Notes: generated by a model not told the origin, from the sequence alone. A stretch of 64,000 nucleotides of DNA from Hyphomicrobiales bacterium (GCA_027487555.1 JAIYDI010000019.1:330830-394829); one strand, 5' to 3'; shown: positions 52,687 through 60,632, numbered from the stretch's first letter. Program-made: numbers and translations.

Positions 52687-53550
52687 TCACGCCCTGAGGC
52701 TCTCCACCCGCGCCGCGCGGTAGGCATTGGGCGAGAGCCCATGCACGCGCCGGAAGGCCTTGGCGAAATAGTTGCCATCGGAAAATCCGGCGGCACGCGC
52801 GATACTCTCGACCGTGCCGTCGGTGGCAAGCAAAAGCCGCTCGGCGAGTGCAATGCGCCGCGTGAACACGTATTCCGCCGGCGGCACACCCAGAGCGGCG
52901 GAGAATGCCCGCACGAAATGCGCCCGGCTCATCCCCGCCGCCGCGGCGAGGCGCCCCACATGCAGGGGCTGCGACAGGTCTGCCTCGACGAGCGCTACCG
53001 CCCGCCGCAATGGCCCCGGCAGGCTGGCTTTTCGTTCGCTCTGCGGCGCAAAGCTTGCGTCGAGCAGCGCCATTGCCGCGCCATAAGTGAGGGCCGAGGC
53101 CTGCCCGAGCGCCAGGTCTTCTGTCGCAAGCCTGAGGCAGGCGGCTGCCAACCTGTCGACGATGTCGCGTCCCGGCCGAATGACCGGGCCCCTTTCATCG
53201 AGCACCGCGCGGGTTAGCCGCAGGGCTTCCCGGCCATGCAGCCCGATCCAAAAATACTCCCAGGCATTCCCCGGCTCGAGCCAGTAGCGATTGGCATGCG
53301 GAAAGGTCAGCACCATGCAGTCGCCGGGGCCCAGCACATGCCGCGTGCCGGCATAGTCGAGCGCCCCGCGGCCCGAGATCGTGTGCTGAATGAGACAAAA
53401 TGCGCCGCGCTGGCTGCCTTCCCAGTCATAGACTTCGTTTTCGCGCCGCTCATAGCCCGCACCGATCGGCAGGCAGTGGAGGTCCAGCGCGCTGCGCTCA
53501 TGCGTGAACGGCTTCACCACCGGGCCATGCGACATCAGCGTTTCGAGCAC
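52687..53550 (-). CDS. AraC family transcriptional regulator
   Basis: A 287-residue regulator. The N-terminal half is an AraC-type cupin (HTISGRGALDYAGTRHVLGP, then GDCMVLTFPHANRYW). The C-terminal half holds two helix-turn-helices (LHVGRLAAAAGMSRAHFVRA; TVESIARAAGFSDGNYFAKA) and the final FRRVHGLSPNAYRAAR. It diverges from the second GH4 gene, with about 100 bp between the starts, and so probably activates that gene. A short palindrome, GAGCG-TGGG-CGCTC (53587-53600), in the gap is a possible but weak operator. An alternative start is the second Met, five codons in. Confidence 0.88.
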   Translation of the reverse strand: MLETLMSHGPVVKPFTHERSALDLHCLPIGAGYERRENEVYDWEGSQRGAFCLIQHTISGRGALDYAGTRHVLGPGDCMVLTFPHANRYWLEPGNAWEYFWIGLHGREALRLTRAVLDERGPVIRPGRDIVDRLAAACLRLATEDLALGQASALTYGAAMALLDASFAPQSERKASLPGPLRRAVALVEADLSQPLHVGRLAAAAGMSRAHFVRAFSAALGVPPAEYVFTRRIALAERLLLATDGTVESIARAAGFSDGNYFAKAFRRVHGLSPNAYRAARVESLRA

Positions 53551-53653
53551 AAAATCACCCCCTTCGGCATGACATTTCTCTTATATGAGCGTGGGCGCTC
53601 GCGCTAGAAATCCATCTACCAAGGGCGATCGGCGCCCGAAGCGGAGGATGCTC

Positions 53654-55108
53654 ATGTCGTTCAAGGTCGCCATTATCGGCGCCGGGTCGGTCGGGTTCAC
53701 CAAGACCCTGATCTCCGACCTGCTGAAAGTTCCGGAATTTGCAGCGGTGGAGTTCGCCCTCACCGATATCAACGCGCACAATCTCGACATGATCCGGCAG
53801 ATCATTTCGGAGATCGTGGCAACCAACAATCTGCCCGCCAAGGTCACCGCCACCACCGATCGGCGCGAGGCCATCACCGGAGCGCGCTACATCATGAGCT
53901 GCGTGCGGGTCGGCGGGCTCGAGGCCTTCGCCACTGACGTCAACATTCCGCTCAAGTACGGCGTCGACCAGTGCGTGGGCGACACGATCTGCGCCGGCGG
54001 CATTCTCTACGGCCAGCGCAATATCCCCGTCATCCTCGATTTCTGCAAGGATATCCGCGAGTTGGCCGAGCCCGGCGCGCTGTTCCTCAACTATGCCAAC
54101 CCCATGGCGATGAACACCTGGGCCGCGCTCGAATATGGCGGTGTCAATACCGTCGGCCTCTGCCATGGCGTGCAGCATGGTGCCCACCAGATCGCGCAGG
54201 TGCTCGGCGTCGACGATAGCGAACTCGATTACATCTGCTCCGGCATCAACCACCAGACCTGGTACATCGATATCCGCGCCAAGGGCCGGAAGATCGAAAA
54301 GGACGAGCTGATCGCCGGTTTCGAGCGCCACCCGGTCTACTCGAAGCAGGAGAAGGTCCGCATCGACGTGCTGAAGCGCTTCGGCGTCTATTCCACCGAG
54401 AGCAATGGCCACTTGAGTGAGTACCTGCCCTGGTACCGCAAGCGGCCGGAGGAAATCGGCCGCTGGATCGACACAAGCGACTGGATCCATGGCGAGACCG
54501 GCGGCTACCTTCGCTACTCGACCGAGCGCCGCAACTGGTTCGAGACGGATTTCCCGAAGTTCAAGGCCGAGGCGACCCGTCCGCTTTCCGAGCACAAGCG
54601 CACCACCGAGCACGCCAGCTGGATCATCGAGGCGCTCGAAACCGGCCGCGTCTATCGCGGGCATTTCAACGTCCGCAACAACGGCATCATCAAGAACCTG
54701 CCGGCCGACGCCATCATTGAATCGACCGGTTTCGTCGATCGCTTCGGCATCAACATGAAGGAAGGCGTCGAGCTGCCGATCGCCTGTGCGGCCACCTGCT
54801 CGGTAGCCGTTTCGGTCCAGCGCATGAGTGTCGAGGCCGCCATCAAGGGCGATATCGACCTTCTCAAGCTTGCTGTCCTGCACGACCCGCTGGTCGGCGC
54901 CATCTGCACGCCCGACGAAGTCTGGCAGATGGTCGACGAAATGGTCGTCGCGCAGGCCCAGTGGCTGCCCCAATACGCCCATGCCGTTCCTGCCGCGAAG
55001 GAGCGGCTCGCAAAAGGCACGGTCAAGACGTCGGATTGGCAGGGCGCTGCACGCAAGACCGTCCGCTCTGTCGAAGAACTCCGCGAACTCAAGGGTGCGC
55101 ATCGCTGA
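53654..55108 (+). CDS. GH4 family glycosidase, substrate uncertain
   Basis: A 484-residue GH4 enzyme, distinct from MelA. NAD motif VAIIGAGSVGFTKTLISDLL; metal-binding Cys in VGLCHGVQHGAHQIAQ; and GINHQTWYIDIRAKG with the metal His. The DTICAGGILYGQRNIPVILD region corresponds to the ADTLGIGGI region of MelA. GH4 members act on alpha-glucosides, alpha-galactosides or alpha-galacturonides, and the sequence alone does not decide between these. The start is ATG 53654, six bases after GGAGG; ATG 53648 is too close to that site. It is expressed from its own promoter opposite an AraC gene and followed by a strong terminator. Confidence 0.9.
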   Translation: MSFKVAIIGAGSVGFTKTLISDLLKVPEFAAVEFALTDINAHNLDMIRQIISEIVATNNLPAKVTATTDRREAITGARYIMSCVRVGGLEAFATDVNIPLKYGVDQCVGDTICAGGILYGQRNIPVILDFCKDIRELAEPGALFLNYANPMAMNTWAALEYGGVNTVGLCHGVQHGAHQIAQVLGVDDSELDYICSGINHQTWYIDIRAKGRKIEKDELIAGFERHPVYSKQEKVRIDVLKRFGVYSTESNGHLSEYLPWYRKRPEEIGRWIDTSDWIHGETGGYLRYSTERRNWFETDFPKFKAEATRPLSEHKRTTEHASWIIEALETGRVYRGHFNVRNNGIIKNLPADAIIESTGFVDRFGINMKEGVELPIACAATCSVAVSVQRMSVEAAIKGDIDLLKLAVLHDPLVGAICTPDEVWQMVDEMVVAQAQWLPQYAHAVPAAKERLAKGTVKTSDWQGAARKTVRSVEELRELKGAHR

Positions 55109-55134
55109 TCCCTGCCGGGTCCAACCTGAATCTG

Positions 55135-55164
55135 CCTCTCCCGCCGGCGCGGGGGAGGTTTTTT
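55135..55164 (+). terminator. Rho-independent terminator of the GH4 gene
   Basis: A 10-bp stem, CCTCTCCCGC/GCGGGGGAGG (one T-G pair), with loop CGGC is followed directly by six T residues, 26 bp after the stop codon. This is the clearest intrinsic terminator in the window and marks the right border of the sugar region. Confidence 0.85.
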
Positions 55165-55245
55165 GATCCTGCGTCTGAGGCGGCCATGCTCTTTGGCAAT
55201 CTCTGGTTTTCAGCCGCCCGCGCTTTTGCTATCAGCAGCCTTGGC

Positions 55246-55322
55246 GACCCCGTAGCTCAGCAGGATAGAGCACAGGATTCCTAATCCTGGGGTCACGCGT
55301 TCGAATCGCGTCGGGGTCACCA
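55246..55322 (+). tRNA. tRNA-Arg (anticodon CCT)
   Basis: 77 nt including an encoded CCA. The acceptor stem GACCCCG/CGGGGTC is perfect; the D arm is GCTC...GAGC; the anticodon arm is CAGGA-TTCCTAA-TCCTG, giving anticodon CCT (reads AGG). The T arm is ACGCG-TTCGAAT-CGCGT and the discriminator is A. It is close to the sugar-region terminator, but no integrase gene or direct repeat of its 3' end was seen. Confidence 0.96.
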
Positions 55323-55462
55323 TTTGTCGCCTTCCGCTGCGGCGCAAAGCAGGGTAGGGGCACTCCTACACGCAACACTTGTAGTTCGGCCCGCCATTGG
55401 CGCGCATCGGCCGACGCGGGCGGCCCCGCGATCACCAAAGGCCAGGACGAGGAAGATTGAAC

Positions 55463-55924
55463 ATGGTTGTGAAGGCCCTTCGCTTTGCCCTGCTCGGCGC
55501 CCTGGCGCTTTCGGTGGCCGCCTGTGCCTCTGCTGGCCAGCCGCTGTCGCCGGGGCTGAGCCAGCCCATGAACGAGCCTGGCGCACGACTGAGCCGCGTC
55601 GAGGCGATCTTCCTCCTCAATGACTATCGACGCCAGAACGGCGCGGCGGATCTGCGCGGTGATTCGGTTCTTGATTCGACAGCCGAAACTCTCGCCACGA
55701 ACTACGCCAAGTCCGGCACGCCGCCGACCCTGCCGCCGGGCATCGCCCAGGTGCGGATCAGCGCGGGCTACGCCACCTTTGCCGAAGCCTTCTCGAGCTG
55801 GCGTGCCTCTCCCGCCGATGCGGCAGCAATGGCCGATCCGACGGTCAAGCGCGTTGGCCTTGCGGCGCACTACGAGCCCAACTCCGCCAATGGCGTATAC
55901 TGGGTGCTGCTGCTTGCGCCCTGA
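55463..55924 (+). CDS. CAP-domain (SCP/PR1-like) lipoprotein
   Basis: A 153-residue protein with a lipoprotein signal (MVVKALRFALLGALALSVAA, then Cys within AACASAG) and a small CAP domain: SRVEAIFLLNDYRRQNGAAD, then AETLATNYAKSGTPP, FAEAFSSWRASPADAAAM and VKRVGLAAHYEPNSANGVYW. Bacterial CAP proteins are envelope proteins of poorly known function; the usual His/Glu cluster is only partly recognisable here. Start ATG 55463 follows GAGGAAG. It lies 140 bp after the tRNA and overlaps the tusA-like gene by 11 bases. Confidence 0.85.
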   Translation: MVVKALRFALLGALALSVAACASAGQPLSPGLSQPMNEPGARLSRVEAIFLLNDYRRQNGAADLRGDSVLDSTAETLATNYAKSGTPPTLPPGIAQVRISAGYATFAEAFSSWRASPADAAAMADPTVKRVGLAAHYEPNSANGVYWVLLLAP

Positions 55925-56159
55925 TGCGGAAGCGACCGCGCCCGAACTGATCGATGCGCGTGGGCTCCGCTGTCCGCTTCCCGTTCTGAAACTGGAAAAG
56001 CGCCTGGCGCAACTCGCGCCGGGCACAGCGCTGCTGGTGCTCGCCACCGACCCGATGGCGAAGATCGATATCCCGCTCTATTGTCGGCAGAACGGCCACG
56101 CCGTTGTCCAGAATGAGGCTGAAGGCGTCTTCCGTTTCGAAGTCACGAACACACTCTAG
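55914..56159 (+). CDS. TusA-like sulfurtransferase
   Basis: An 81-residue sulfur-carrier protein. The signature is ELIDARGLRCPLPVLKLEKR, with the reactive Cys in CPxP, followed by ALLVLATDPMAKIDIPLYCR and a C-terminal FRFEVTNTL. TusA-family proteins relay persulfide sulfur for tRNA thiolation or cofactor synthesis. No ATG fits; the best start is TTG 55914, inside the end of the CAP-domain gene, which implies translational coupling. Its TAG stop at 56157-56159 is formed at the edge of the intergenic repeat that follows. Confidence 0.85.
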   Translation: MRPDAEATAPELIDARGLRCPLPVLKLEKRLAQLAPGTALLVLATDPMAKIDIPLYCRQNGHAVVQNEAEGVFRFEVTNTL

Positions 56160-56260
56160 ATCATTTCACGCTTTGGTTGAAACGCTGAAATGATCCAAGC
56201 CATTGTTTTGTCGCGCTTTCGAGGCGGGAAAGTCATGCAACCTTCCCTGAAAGCGCTCTA
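56158..56260. repeat. Dispersed intergenic repeat, copy 2
   Basis: 103 bp, related to 23886-23985. It has two predicted hairpins. The first has perfect arms GATCATTTCA (56159-56168) and TGAAATGATC (56186-56195). The second has GCGCTTTC (56213-56220) and GAAAGCGC (56249-56256), with an inner GGGAA/TTCCC. Both ends carry CTCTAG, or TCTAG on the other side, and these supply the TAG stops of both flanking convergent genes (tusA-like and gluQRS). It is likely to act as a bidirectional terminator. Confidence 0.8.
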
Positions 56261-57103
56261 GGCGAAGCCAATTGCCCGCCGCACATCTTGGGCGCTCCAG
56301 CCTTGCCTTCTCAGATCGCGCAGCGACCGTGACTGCCGTGATTTCGCGAATTTGCGACCATCCGAGTCAAGCTGCAGCCGATGAAACCCGTAGGCAGGAG
56401 TGCCCAGCCCAAGGAGGCGCTGCAGCAGCACGTGGATGTCAGTCGCGGCTTCCATGTCTTTCCCGCGCGTGACATGGGTGATCTCCTGAGCGGCATCATC
56501 GACCACCACGCTCAAATGGTAGGACGTCGGCGTCTCTTTCCGCACTATCGTTACATCGCCCCAGCGCTCCGGTTGCACCTTGATGCTTTCCGTGATGAGC
56601 GGTTCTTCTGCGGACATCAACGGATAGGCGAGCGGGCCGGAGCGCGCCAGTGCCGCCTGCATATCGAGCCGCCATGCCGGTCGCTCCCCGGCGGCAACGC
56701 GCCTCTCCCTTGTAGCCGCAGCTATGTGCCGGCAGGTGCCCGGATAGAGTGGGGCACCGTCCGGATCCGTTCCCACCGCATGCGCAGCGATTTCCGCGCG
56801 CGTGCAGAAACACGGGTAGAGCAGGCCCATCAGCTGGAGTCTCGCCGCAGCCTGCCGATAGATCTCGAAGCGCTCAGACTGCACGATCACCGGTTCCGGC
56901 CAGCCAAGACCGAGCCAGTGAAGGTCCTCAAAGATCGCAGCGGTAAATTCCGGCTTGCATCGCGTCGTGTCGATGTCCTCGATGCGCAGCAGCATGGTGC
57001 CGCCCAACTGCTCGGCCCAATGTGCAGTTCGAAAGGCGGAATAGGCGTGGCCGAGATGCAGGTACCCGTTTGGGCTCGGCGCAAAGCGGAGAAGCGCGGA
57101 CAT
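56258..57103 (-). CDS. gluQRS: Glutamyl-Q tRNA(Asp) synthetase
   Basis: A 281-residue paralogue of the glutamyl-tRNA synthetase catalytic core that attaches glutamate to queuosine in tRNA-Asp. The HIGH-type motif is APSNGYLHLGHAYSA-like (RFAPSPNGYLHLGHAYSAF), and the zinc ligands are YPCFCTRAE with YPGTCRH. The KMSKS-like loop is GRKFAKSRQSRSL. There is no anticodon-binding domain, as expected. The start at 57103 overlaps, base for base in a CATG, the start of the divergent glycosylase gene. Its TAG stop comes from the adjacent repeat. Confidence 0.92.
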   Translation of the reverse strand: MSALLRFAPSPNGYLHLGHAYSAFRTAHWAEQLGGTMLLRIEDIDTTRCKPEFTAAIFEDLHWLGLGWPEPVIVQSERFEIYRQAAARLQLMGLLYPCFCTRAEIAAHAVGTDPDGAPLYPGTCRHIAAATRERRVAAGERPAWRLDMQAALARSGPLAYPLMSAEEPLITESIKVQPERWGDVTIVRKETPTSYHLSVVVDDAAQEITHVTRGKDMEAATDIHVLLQRLLGLGTPAYGFHRLQLDSDGRKFAKSRQSRSLRDLRRQGWSAQDVRRAIGFA

Positions 57104-57782
57104 GTCTGCTGAGCTAGCACGGGACGAGGCCTTGAACCTAGAGCGTCTGGAAGCGCAGCCTGTGCTCGCCCGACATCTCGCGGCGCTGCTCGCGGCCGAT
57201 CCGCGTCTCGTGCCCATCGCCGCCCGCGCGGGTCAGGTCGATCTCCGCCGATCAGTCGGCGGTTTCGAAGGGCTCGCGCGCATCGTGGTAGGCCAGCAAT
57301 TGTCCACCCAGAGCGCGGACGCCATCTGGCGGCGCTTCGCTGCGCTCGAAGGCGCCACCGTTCCGCATGGTTTTCTGTCGGTCGGCGACGATGCGCTCCG
57401 GGCCGCCGGGTTCTCACGGGGCAAGGTGCTCACGCTGCGCGCCCTCGCCAACGCCATAATCGAGGGGCAACTTGATCTCACGCCGCTTGCGACCCTGCCC
57501 GCCGCGGAGGCGCGGGCGCTGCTGACCGCGCACAAGGGCATCGGGCCATGGACGGCCGAGCTCTACCTGATGTTCGCGGCCGGTCACCCCGACGTGTTTC
57601 CGGCAGGCGATATCGCGCTTCAACATGCCGCGCATTGGGGGCTGGGGCTTGACGAACGGCCTTCGACGAAGTCGCTAGGTGTCATGGCCGAAGTCTGGGC
57701 CCCCTGGCGCAGCGCGGCCGCGCACCTCTTCTGGCGCTACTATCGCGCCATCCGCAGCAAGGAAGGCGTTTCGACCTCATGA
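57102..57782 (+). CDS. DNA-3-methyladenine glycosylase II family (AlkA-like)
   Basis: A 226-residue HhH-GPD base-excision glycosylase that removes alkylated bases. GLARIVVGQQLSTQSADAIW opens the helical domain, the helix-hairpin-helix is LLTAHKGIGPWTAELYLMFA, and the catalytic Asp (about 170) is in DVFPAGDIALQHAAH. It lacks the extra N-terminal domain of E. coli AlkA, like many alphaproteobacterial members. The ATG at 57102 overlaps the gluQRS ATG on the other strand, so each promoter must lie inside the other gene unless a later start is used. It overlaps the esterase gene by ATGA. Confidence 0.9.
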   Translation: MSAELARDEALNLERLEAQPVLARHLAALLAADPRLVPIAARAGQVDLRRSVGGFEGLARIVVGQQLSTQSADAIWRRFAALEGATVPHGFLSVGDDALRAAGFSRGKVLTLRALANAIIEGQLDLTPLATLPAAEARALLTAHKGIGPWTAELYLMFAAGHPDVFPAGDIALQHAAHWGLGLDERPSTKSLGVMAEVWAPWRSAAAHLFWRYYRAIRSKEGVSTS

Positions 57783-58444
57783 CCAAGCTCTCTGCCCCCA
57801 AGCTCTCGGGCCCTATGCTGCCGCCCGCCACTGGCGCCGCTCCCACAAAGCTCGTCGTGCTTCTGCATGGCTATGGCGATGATGGTGCGGGGCTGATTGG
57901 CCTCGGTCGCTACTGGAGCCCGCTGCTGCCAAACGCGCTCTTCGTCTCGCCCAATGCACCAAGCGTTTGTGGTGCATTCGCTGGCGGTTTCGAGTGGTTC
58001 CCGCTCGCCAATGATCAGAGCCTGCCCTGGAGCGAAGGCGTCCGCTTGGCCGCTCCCGTGCTTCGGGTCTTCCTCGCCGATCTCTGGGCGCAGACCGGGC
58101 TCACGGCTGCCGATACCGTGCTCGCGGGTTTCTCCCAGGGCGCCATGATGGCGCTGCATGTCGGCACCGGGCTCGATGAACGCCTTGCCGGGATCATCGG
58201 GTTTTCGGGCGCCTTTCTTCCCTCTGACGCCTTTGCTGCGGGCATAGCCGCCAAGCCGCCCGTCGCCCTCGTGCACGGCGCCGAAGATACGGTGCTCGAG
58301 GCCCAGCATAGCCGCAATGCCGCCGAAGAACTTGCCACCGCCGGGTTCGAGGTGACGCTCCACATCACCCCAGGCTCAGGCCATACCATTTCCGACGAAG
58401 GACTGGCATTCGCCAGCGCTTTCCTCTTGGCGAGCAATGGTTAA
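57779..58444 (+). CDS. Alpha/beta hydrolase, phospholipase/carboxylesterase family
   Basis: A 221-residue cytosolic serine hydrolase of the lysophospholipase/carboxylesterase (YpfH-like) family. The oxyanion region is VVLLHGYGDDGAGL. The nucleophile Ser sits in LAGFSQGAMMAL. The Asp is probably in LVHGAEDTVLEA, and the catalytic His is in TPGSGHTISDEG. It is coupled to the glycosylase gene by a four-base overlap. Natural substrate unknown; short-chain carboxylesters are usual for the family. Confidence 0.9.
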   Translation: MTKLSAPKLSGPMLPPATGAAPTKLVVLLHGYGDDGAGLIGLGRYWSPLLPNALFVSPNAPSVCGAFAGGFEWFPLANDQSLPWSEGVRLAAPVLRVFLADLWAQTGLTAADTVLAGFSQGAMMALHVGTGLDERLAGIIGFSGAFLPSDAFAAGIAAKPPVALVHGAEDTVLEAQHSRNAAEELATAGFEVTLHITPGSGHTISDEGLAFASAFLLASNG

Positions 58445-58540
58445 TTTGCCACGGTGCTGAGGGGCTTCACAGCCTCGTCACACTGCGCATAGAGTATCTA
58501 CGATCATGACTGGCCGCGATTCCTGTTACGGGGGCGACGA

Positions 58541-59098
58541 GTGACAGTACATGTGTCGCTTGAGTCCAGCCCCGCGCTGGTGCTGAACGCCGATTACCGG
58601 CCGCTCAGCTACTACCCTTTGTCGCTTTGGTCCTGGCAGGATGCCATCAAGGCAATCTGTCTCGACCGGGTCAACGTCGTCTCGACCTACGATCGGGTGG
58701 TCAAATCCCCGAGCTTCGAGATGGCGTTGCCGAGCGTCGTTTCGCTCAAGGATTACGTGAAGCCGGCGCGGCATCCCGCCTTCACGCGCTTCAATGTGTT
58801 CCTGCGCGATCGCTTCCAGTGTCAGTATTGCGGTGCCAAGGACGACCTGACCTTCGACCACGTCATTCCGCGTTCGAAGGGTGGACGCACGACCTGGGAA
58901 AACGTCGTCGCGGCTTGTTCGCCCTGCAATCTCAGGAAGGCCAACCGCCTGCCGCACGAGATCAAGATGTTCCCCATGCAGAAGCCGTTCCAGCCGACGG
59001 TGTACGACCTGCACAACAACGGCCGCGCCTTCCCGCCAAACCATCTGCACCAGAGCTGGCTCGACTACCTATACTGGGATATCGAACTTGAGCCGTAG
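58541..59098 (+). CDS. HNH endonuclease family protein
   Basis: A 185-residue protein with a C-terminal HNH domain: CQYCGAKDDLTFDHVIPRS, then KGGRTTWENVVAACSPCNLR. Two CxxC pairs bind a structural zinc, and DH/N/H residues form the nuclease site. The N-terminal region (LVLNADYRPLSYYPLSLWSW) is highly conserved in alphaproteobacterial homologues, which are core chromosomal genes rather than restriction enzymes. Start GTG 58541 follows GGGGCGA. No methylase or phage gene is adjacent. Cellular role unknown. Confidence 0.9.
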   Translation: MTVHVSLESSPALVLNADYRPLSYYPLSLWSWQDAIKAICLDRVNVVSTYDRVVKSPSFEMALPSVVSLKDYVKPARHPAFTRFNVFLRDRFQCQYCGAKDDLTFDHVIPRSKGGRTTWENVVAACSPCNLRKANRLPHEIKMFPMQKPFQPTVYDLHNNGRAFPPNHLHQSWLDYLYWDIELEP

Positions 59099-59122
59099 CC
59101 CCACGACCCGGCCCGCTGCCGC

Positions 59123-59644
59123 TCAGCGCTTCCGCGTCAGCGCGGCGCCGCCGATCAGCAGCACAGTGACGATCGATACCAGCGTATTGTAGCCCGCAAG
59201 GGTGATGCCGAGGAAGCTGAACTGCACCTTGTCGCAGGGCACGACTCGCGCTTCGTTGATCTTGCTGAGGTCGGTGAAGCTCACCTCTACCCCAGTGCCG
59301 GTGCAAGCTGTCGGTCCGGGCCAGAAGCCATACTCCACCCCGGCATGATAGCCACCCATATAGGTGCCCCAGATGAAGACTGCGGCCGCGGCCAGCATCA
59401 GCCCAAGCCATACCGCGCGCGGCAGCCTGTTCCACAATAGCAGCGCGATCAGGAGAATCGGCAGGCCGAAATAATACGCCATACGCTGTTCGAGGCAGAG
59501 TTCGCAGGGCACCAGCCCCATGAACAGCTCACTGGACCAAGCGCCCGAGATGGCGAGCAGCGCGAGCACGAAGCCGGCGACCGCCAGGAGCCAGGACTGA
59601 TCTGGAGCGCCTAGATGCTTGGCGTCGTCAGTCGGTGTGGTCAT
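59123..59644 (-). CDS. dsbB: DsbB family disulfide bond formation protein
   Basis: A 173-residue inner-membrane quinone reductase that reoxidises DsbA-type thiol oxidases. Four helices are visible. The first periplasmic loop has the catalytic CxxC in LVPCELCLEQRMAYYFGLP, and the second periplasmic loop has the paired cysteines in TACTGTGVE and VVPCDKVQFS. Both redox pairs are thus present. It converges with the HNH gene (24 bp apart) and lies about 150 bp from the tRNA-Leu. Confidence 0.93.
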   Translation of the reverse strand: MTTPTDDAKHLGAPDQSWLLAVAGFVLALLAISGAWSSELFMGLVPCELCLEQRMAYYFGLPILLIALLLWNRLPRAVWLGLMLAAAAVFIWGTYMGGYHAGVEYGFWPGPTACTGTGVEVSFTDLSKINEARVVPCDKVQFSFLGITLAGYNTLVSIVTVLLIGGAALTRKR

Positions 59645-59794
59645 GCGTCAGGTCCTTGCGGCTTGCCCATTTCGTCGGCGGTTTGTGCGTCGTCGCCCCG
59701 CTGCTGTCAATCACAGCCATCGTCACGCTCCGGTGTGGTGCCTGCGATTGACGAAGCGGTGCGTTTCGCCTTATCTGCCGCTTGCCCATCGCAT

Positions 59795-59879
59795 GCGGGT
59801 GTGGCGGAATTGGTAGACGCAGCGGACTCAAAATCCGCCGCCGCAAGGCTTGTCGGTTCGAGTCCGACCACCCGCACCA
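59795..59879 (+). tRNA. tRNA-Leu (anticodon CAA)
   Basis: 85 nt including encoded CCA. The acceptor stem is GCGGGTG/CACCCGC, and the D loop contains AATTGGTAGAC. The anticodon arm is GCGGA-CTCAAAA-TCCGC with anticodon CAA (reads TTG). A long class II variable arm precedes the T arm TCGG-TTCGAGT-CCGA. It is transcribed toward the methyltransferase-like gene, whose stop is six bases beyond its end. Confidence 0.96.
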
Positions 59880-59885
59880 TGGCCC

Positions 59886-60626
59886 CTATTGATTCTGGCG
59901 CCAATCGGCCCAGGCACCAACCATCCTGACTTCGCGCCAGGTCTGGCCCCGCGAGCTTAGCGGACGCCTTTCCCATTTCCAGCGTTGGCCGCTGCGCGGC
60001 ATGTCACGGCCATTGAGCAGGCTGCCGCCGTCGAGCAGCACGCCGTGGCGGTTCAGGATCCGCTTGTCGAGCGCGCTGATCAGCGTCGCGGGGCAAGCAA
60101 GTGCGGCAAGTCCATCAAGATGCGCGCCCATCGCATGTCTACCGCCATCGGCGGCGCCGAGCTCCGGCAGGATGTTCGCGGAGATGACCCAGTCCACCGG
60201 TCCGAAGCCCGCAACGAACCGACCAAGCAAATCTCCAGTTGGGAAGGCAACGTCCGACCATACGCGCTCGATCTGCCGGTAGCGCGCCGTGCGGCGCAGC
60301 CCTGCCGCCAGATGGACGCGGTCGACCAGCACCACCCGCTCGAAGCAGCGCCCCAGCGATTCGACGGGCAGCTCCCGCATCGCGCCCGAGCCGAGCACCA
60401 GCACAATGCGGCGTGGCACGATATCGTCGATCATCGTGTCAAGCAGGCTGCGGCACTGCGACAGGTGCGGCGCCCAGGCGCGGCTCCATCGCTCGCCTTC
60501 CGCCCATTCACGGCTGGCGCCGTGCAGGTACTGCCGGAAGGTCTTCGGCGTCATGCCGCGGCTTTTCACCTGCTGCTGCAGCGCGCTCAACATCTGGAGA
60601 ATGTCCGCAAGGGTGCCTTGACCCAA
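59886..60626 (-). CDS. Hypothetical protein with methyltransferase-like Rossmann region
   Basis: 246 residues. The middle contains IVLVLGSGAMRELPVESLGR and FERVVLVDRVHLAAGLR, resembling the SAM-binding motif I and the acidic end of strand 2 of class I methyltransferases. The later VDWVISANILPELGA resembles motif IV. The C-terminal LLDGGSLLNGRDMPR, with EVRMVGAW at the end, is not recognised. The start is uncertain: TTG 60626 next to CTAAGG, or ATG 60593 or 60554. It diverges from the nuclease gene, with only 6 bp between the outermost starts, so later starts for either gene would give a more realistic promoter region. Function and substrate unknown. Confidence 0.7.
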   Translation of the reverse strand: MGQGTLADILQMLSALQQQVKSRGMTPKTFRQYLHGASREWAEGERWSRAWAPHLSQCRSLLDTMIDDIVPRRIVLVLGSGAMRELPVESLGRCFERVVLVDRVHLAAGLRRTARYRQIERVWSDVAFPTGDLLGRFVAGFGPVDWVISANILPELGAADGGRHAMGAHLDGLAALACPATLISALDKRILNRHGVLLDGGSLLNGRDMPRSGQRWKWERRPLSSRGQTWREVRMVGAWADWRQNQ

Positions 60627-60632
60627 CCTTAG

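Noticed and set aside
58541..59098. HNH protein as part of a defence or restriction system
   Set aside because: It stands alone, with no methylase, helicase or phage genes nearby, and its sequence resembles a conserved core alphaproteobacterial protein.
55246..59879. Possible genomic island between tRNA-Arg and tRNA-Leu
   Set aside because: No integrase, no direct repeat of the tRNA 3' ends and only core genes (gluQRS, dsbB, alkA-like) in between.
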